From assembly GCF_001637325.1 (NCBI RefSeq), contig NZ_LRXL01000037.1:62001-126000 (forward strand): DNA of 64,000 nucleotides. The letters are read 5' to 3'. The notes below the pieces were generated by a model that saw only the letters and a program-made list of their open reading frames with translations, ran no database searches and had not been told where the DNA came from. This stretch comes from Cochleicola gelatinilyticus. GTDB lineage: Bacteria; Bacteroidota; Bacteroidia; Flavobacteriales; Flavobacteriaceae. Each line of letters starts with the position of its first letter. Within the stretch, counting starts at the first letter, position 1. Both the position numbers and the translations under genes were made by a program. This document shows positions 62,738-64,000 of this stretch, piece by piece.

Positions 62738-63373
62738 CTATCTTTTTATTGGTTGATCTACAATAAATTCCTTTCTCCAATCAGAGATGTCATCACTAAT
62801 ATCAAAAAACTCATCAAATTCTTCGGCAGGTGTTTCGTCATAATATTGATTCATCTTTTTTATAAAACCCCTAAGACTTGGCGCAATTACGGGCCTGTCA
62901 TCATATTCATTCCAATATGCTACCAGTTGCCCTTTTTCTCCGGTAAATACGCCTTCCAGATCATAGCAGATAGAACTGCCACCTCCGTTACCAAAAATGG
63001 GTAACCAGTTTTTGTTCCACCAATTTTCAATAGTAAAATCATGGCCTATCATATCCGTAAATTCTTTATTTGCTGATAAGACTTCTTCTAATGGCTCAAA
63101 TAATGAATTATTTACCAAGGCTTCATAACAGTTAGGTGCTTGGCCGTTTTTCCATAAATAAAGTTGCTTTAGGTCACTTGGCAACTTGATGTTAAATTCA
63201 ATTTCTAACTTTAAAATTTGCGCTTCAGACAAAGGTTCTTGAAGCTTAGTATAATAGTCTGGACGTTTTTCTCTTAAATGACTGTCAAGTTTTTCTAATT
63301 CAATTTTCATTCCTTCATTATGATAAGAATTTATAAAAAAACCTAAAGTTATAAATATAAGAAAGAATCTCAT
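62738..63373 (-). CDS. SMI1/KNR4 family protein
   Basis: A 211-residue protein with the SMI1/KNR4 fold: LEKLDSHLREKRPDYYTKLQ, then LSEAQILKLEIEFNIKLPSD, then LKQLYLWKNGQ, then WLPIFGNGGGSSICYDLEGV, then WKKNWLPIF-like positions. Members often act as immunity proteins against polymorphic toxins. The first 21 residues (MRFFLIFITLGFFINSYHN) are hydrophobic and could be a signal peptide or an over-long start; ATG 63310 (MKIELEKLDSHLREKRP) gives a cytosolic version. No toxin gene is next to it. Confidence 0.85.
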   Translation of the reverse strand: MRFFLIFITLGFFINSYHNEGMKIELEKLDSHLREKRPDYYTKLQEPLSEAQILKLEIEFNIKLPSDLKQLYLWKNGQAPNCYEALVNNSLFEPLEEVLSANKEFTDMIGHDFTIENWWNKNWLPIFGNGGGSSICYDLEGVFTGEKGQLVAYWNEYDDRPVIAPSLRGFIKKMNQYYDETPAEEFDEFFDISDDISDWRKEFIVDQPIKR

Positions 63374-63694
63374 TTTAGTGTGTGATTACATAATTAGGAG
63401 ATGCGTGAATTTTGATGTAGTGTGTTCTTGTTCCATCTTTACAGGGAAATTTTATGTTTTAAAATCTATAGGGATAATTAAATTTTTTCTAAACAATTTA
63501 AATTAAAAGGGTAGTGGCTAATTCAAATATACTATAAATAACTCCTGTAGAAGGGTTCGCAATAATTACAAACAACTAGCATAAGTTATCTTGTTATCTA
63601 CCGCATTAAATAAGTTGCTCATCGCAAATAAATAATAAAACATACAAATTTACTTATGTTTGATAGCATTATTGAAATAGATTAAACAAACTGG
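63374..63694. other. Divergent intergenic region
   Basis: A 321-bp AT-rich spacer between the SMI1/KNR4 gene (-) and the beta-lactamase-like gene (+). It contains a -7 box at 63655-63662 for the latter. I find no RNA gene or clear repeat. Confidence 0.5.
63655..63662 (+). promoter_or_regulatory. Flavobacterial -7 promoter box for the beta-lactamase-like gene
   Basis: TATGTTTG matches TAnnTTTG exactly and ends 32 nt before the ATG at 63695. Confidence 0.5.
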
Positions 63695-64000
63695 ATGAAA
63701 AAATTAAAACGAATCTTTCTGCCAATAGTAGCAATTATACTTTGGACTGTTTTTGTAGCGGCAGGTTTTATAAATGGATTTCTTTTGAGACCAATTACCT
63801 CCGAAACTTCTTCGGAAGAATTTATCAAAGCATCAAAAGAGGAAATAAGTGCAGAATTCGTAGGGAATCTTGCTATGATACTAATAGAAAATGGGGTCCC
63901 TTCTGAAAGTTATTTCTATGGCATCGACAATGAAACTATAACCGAGAATACCGTATTTCAAGTGGCCTCTATAAGTAAATGGGTGACCTCTTGGGGAATT
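63695..64000 (+). CDS. Class C beta-lactamase-like serine hydrolase, N-terminal part
   Basis: The first 102 codons of a gene cut by the window edge. The start (MKKLKRIFLPIVAIILWTVF) is a TM anchor or uncleaved signal. After a charged stretch (TSETSSEEFIKASKEE), the segment FQVASISKWVTSWGI contains an SxxK motif (Ser-Ile-Ser-Lys), the nucleophile motif of class C beta-lactamases and DD-peptidases. Whether it acts on beta-lactams, on peptidoglycan or on esters cannot be told from this part. Confidence 0.85.
   Translation, partial: MKKLKRIFLPIVAIILWTVFVAAGFINGFLLRPITSETSSEEFIKASKEEISAEFVGNLAMILIENGVPSESYFYGIDNETITENTVFQVASISKWVTSWGI

Noticed and set aside
1-64000. A search for a defence island, prophage, transposon or secondary-metabolite cluster
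   Set aside because: I saw no integrase, transposase, terminal inverted repeats, restriction enzyme, phage structural gene or biosynthetic core gene; the content is core genome.

Overview
The window is a 64 kb piece of an AT-rich chromosome from a member of the Bacteroidota, most likely a marine Flavobacteriaceae. Supporting signs are PorD and a C-terminal sorting domain of the type IX secretion system (T9SS), many lipoproteins with short Bacteroidota-type signal peptides, SusC-like carboxypeptidase-D regulatory domains, a YtxJ-type bacillithiol protein, and repeated TAnnTTTG promoter boxes of the kind used by the flavobacterial primary sigma factor. Several genes can only start at TTG. The species cannot be named from the sequence alone.

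Layout. 1-7 kb (+): the end of ligA, a DUF6913 gene, dapA, bamD, an RNA polymerase omega-like subunit gene, coaBC, porD and recN. 7-12.8 kb (+): fabI, a family 2 glycosyltransferase, a YbbR/CdaR-like protein, coaE, and a histidine kinase/response regulator pair that ends at a bidirectional terminator. 12.8-20 kb (-): miaA, a voltage-gated-type ion channel with a zinc-ribbon tail, an exonuclease/GIY-YIG fusion, a YggS-type PLP protein, DUF1015, a 3-hydroxybutyryl-CoA dehydrogenase and a Gfo/Idh/MocA oxidoreductase. 20-33 kb: pcm, a DUF1028-TPR protein, a DUF5686 outer-membrane protein, smpB, small lipoproteins, CsbD, clpB and a 1116-residue T9SS cargo protein.

33-45 kb: ytxJ, a large lipoprotein, fumarylacetoacetase, glyA, a GreA/GreB-type factor, a GNAT acetyltransferase, a di-haem cytochrome c peroxidase, several lipoproteins, a carboxypeptidase-regulatory-domain protein and glutaminyl-peptide cyclotransferase. 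45-56 kb: the SRP RNA gene (ffs) with a near-ideal flavobacterial promoter, an SDR, fructose-6-phosphate aldolase/transaldolase, a thioredoxin-fold lipoprotein without its CxxC, an ABC-F ATPase with one degenerate ATP site, a DUF1572-DUF2007 fusion, a two-TM unknown, two tandem fasciclin proteins and pheT. 56-64 kb: a TlpA-like protein, an M16 peptidase pair, a LytS/LytTR two-component pair, a SMI1/KNR4 protein, and the start of a class C beta-lactamase-like gene cut by the window edge.

Most of this is core housekeeping and envelope biogenesis (lysine/peptidoglycan precursor, CoA synthesis, BAM, T9SS, fatty acids, translation quality control). I found no CRISPR array, prophage, insertion sequence, rRNA or tRNA. 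No clearly new multi-gene system is visible. The most interesting leads are single-gene or regulatory: the asymmetric ABC-F protein, a fusion gene that reads through what looks like an old intergenic spacer, repeats upstream of clpB, an orphan terminator that may mark a small RNA, and the channel with a zinc-ribbon tail.
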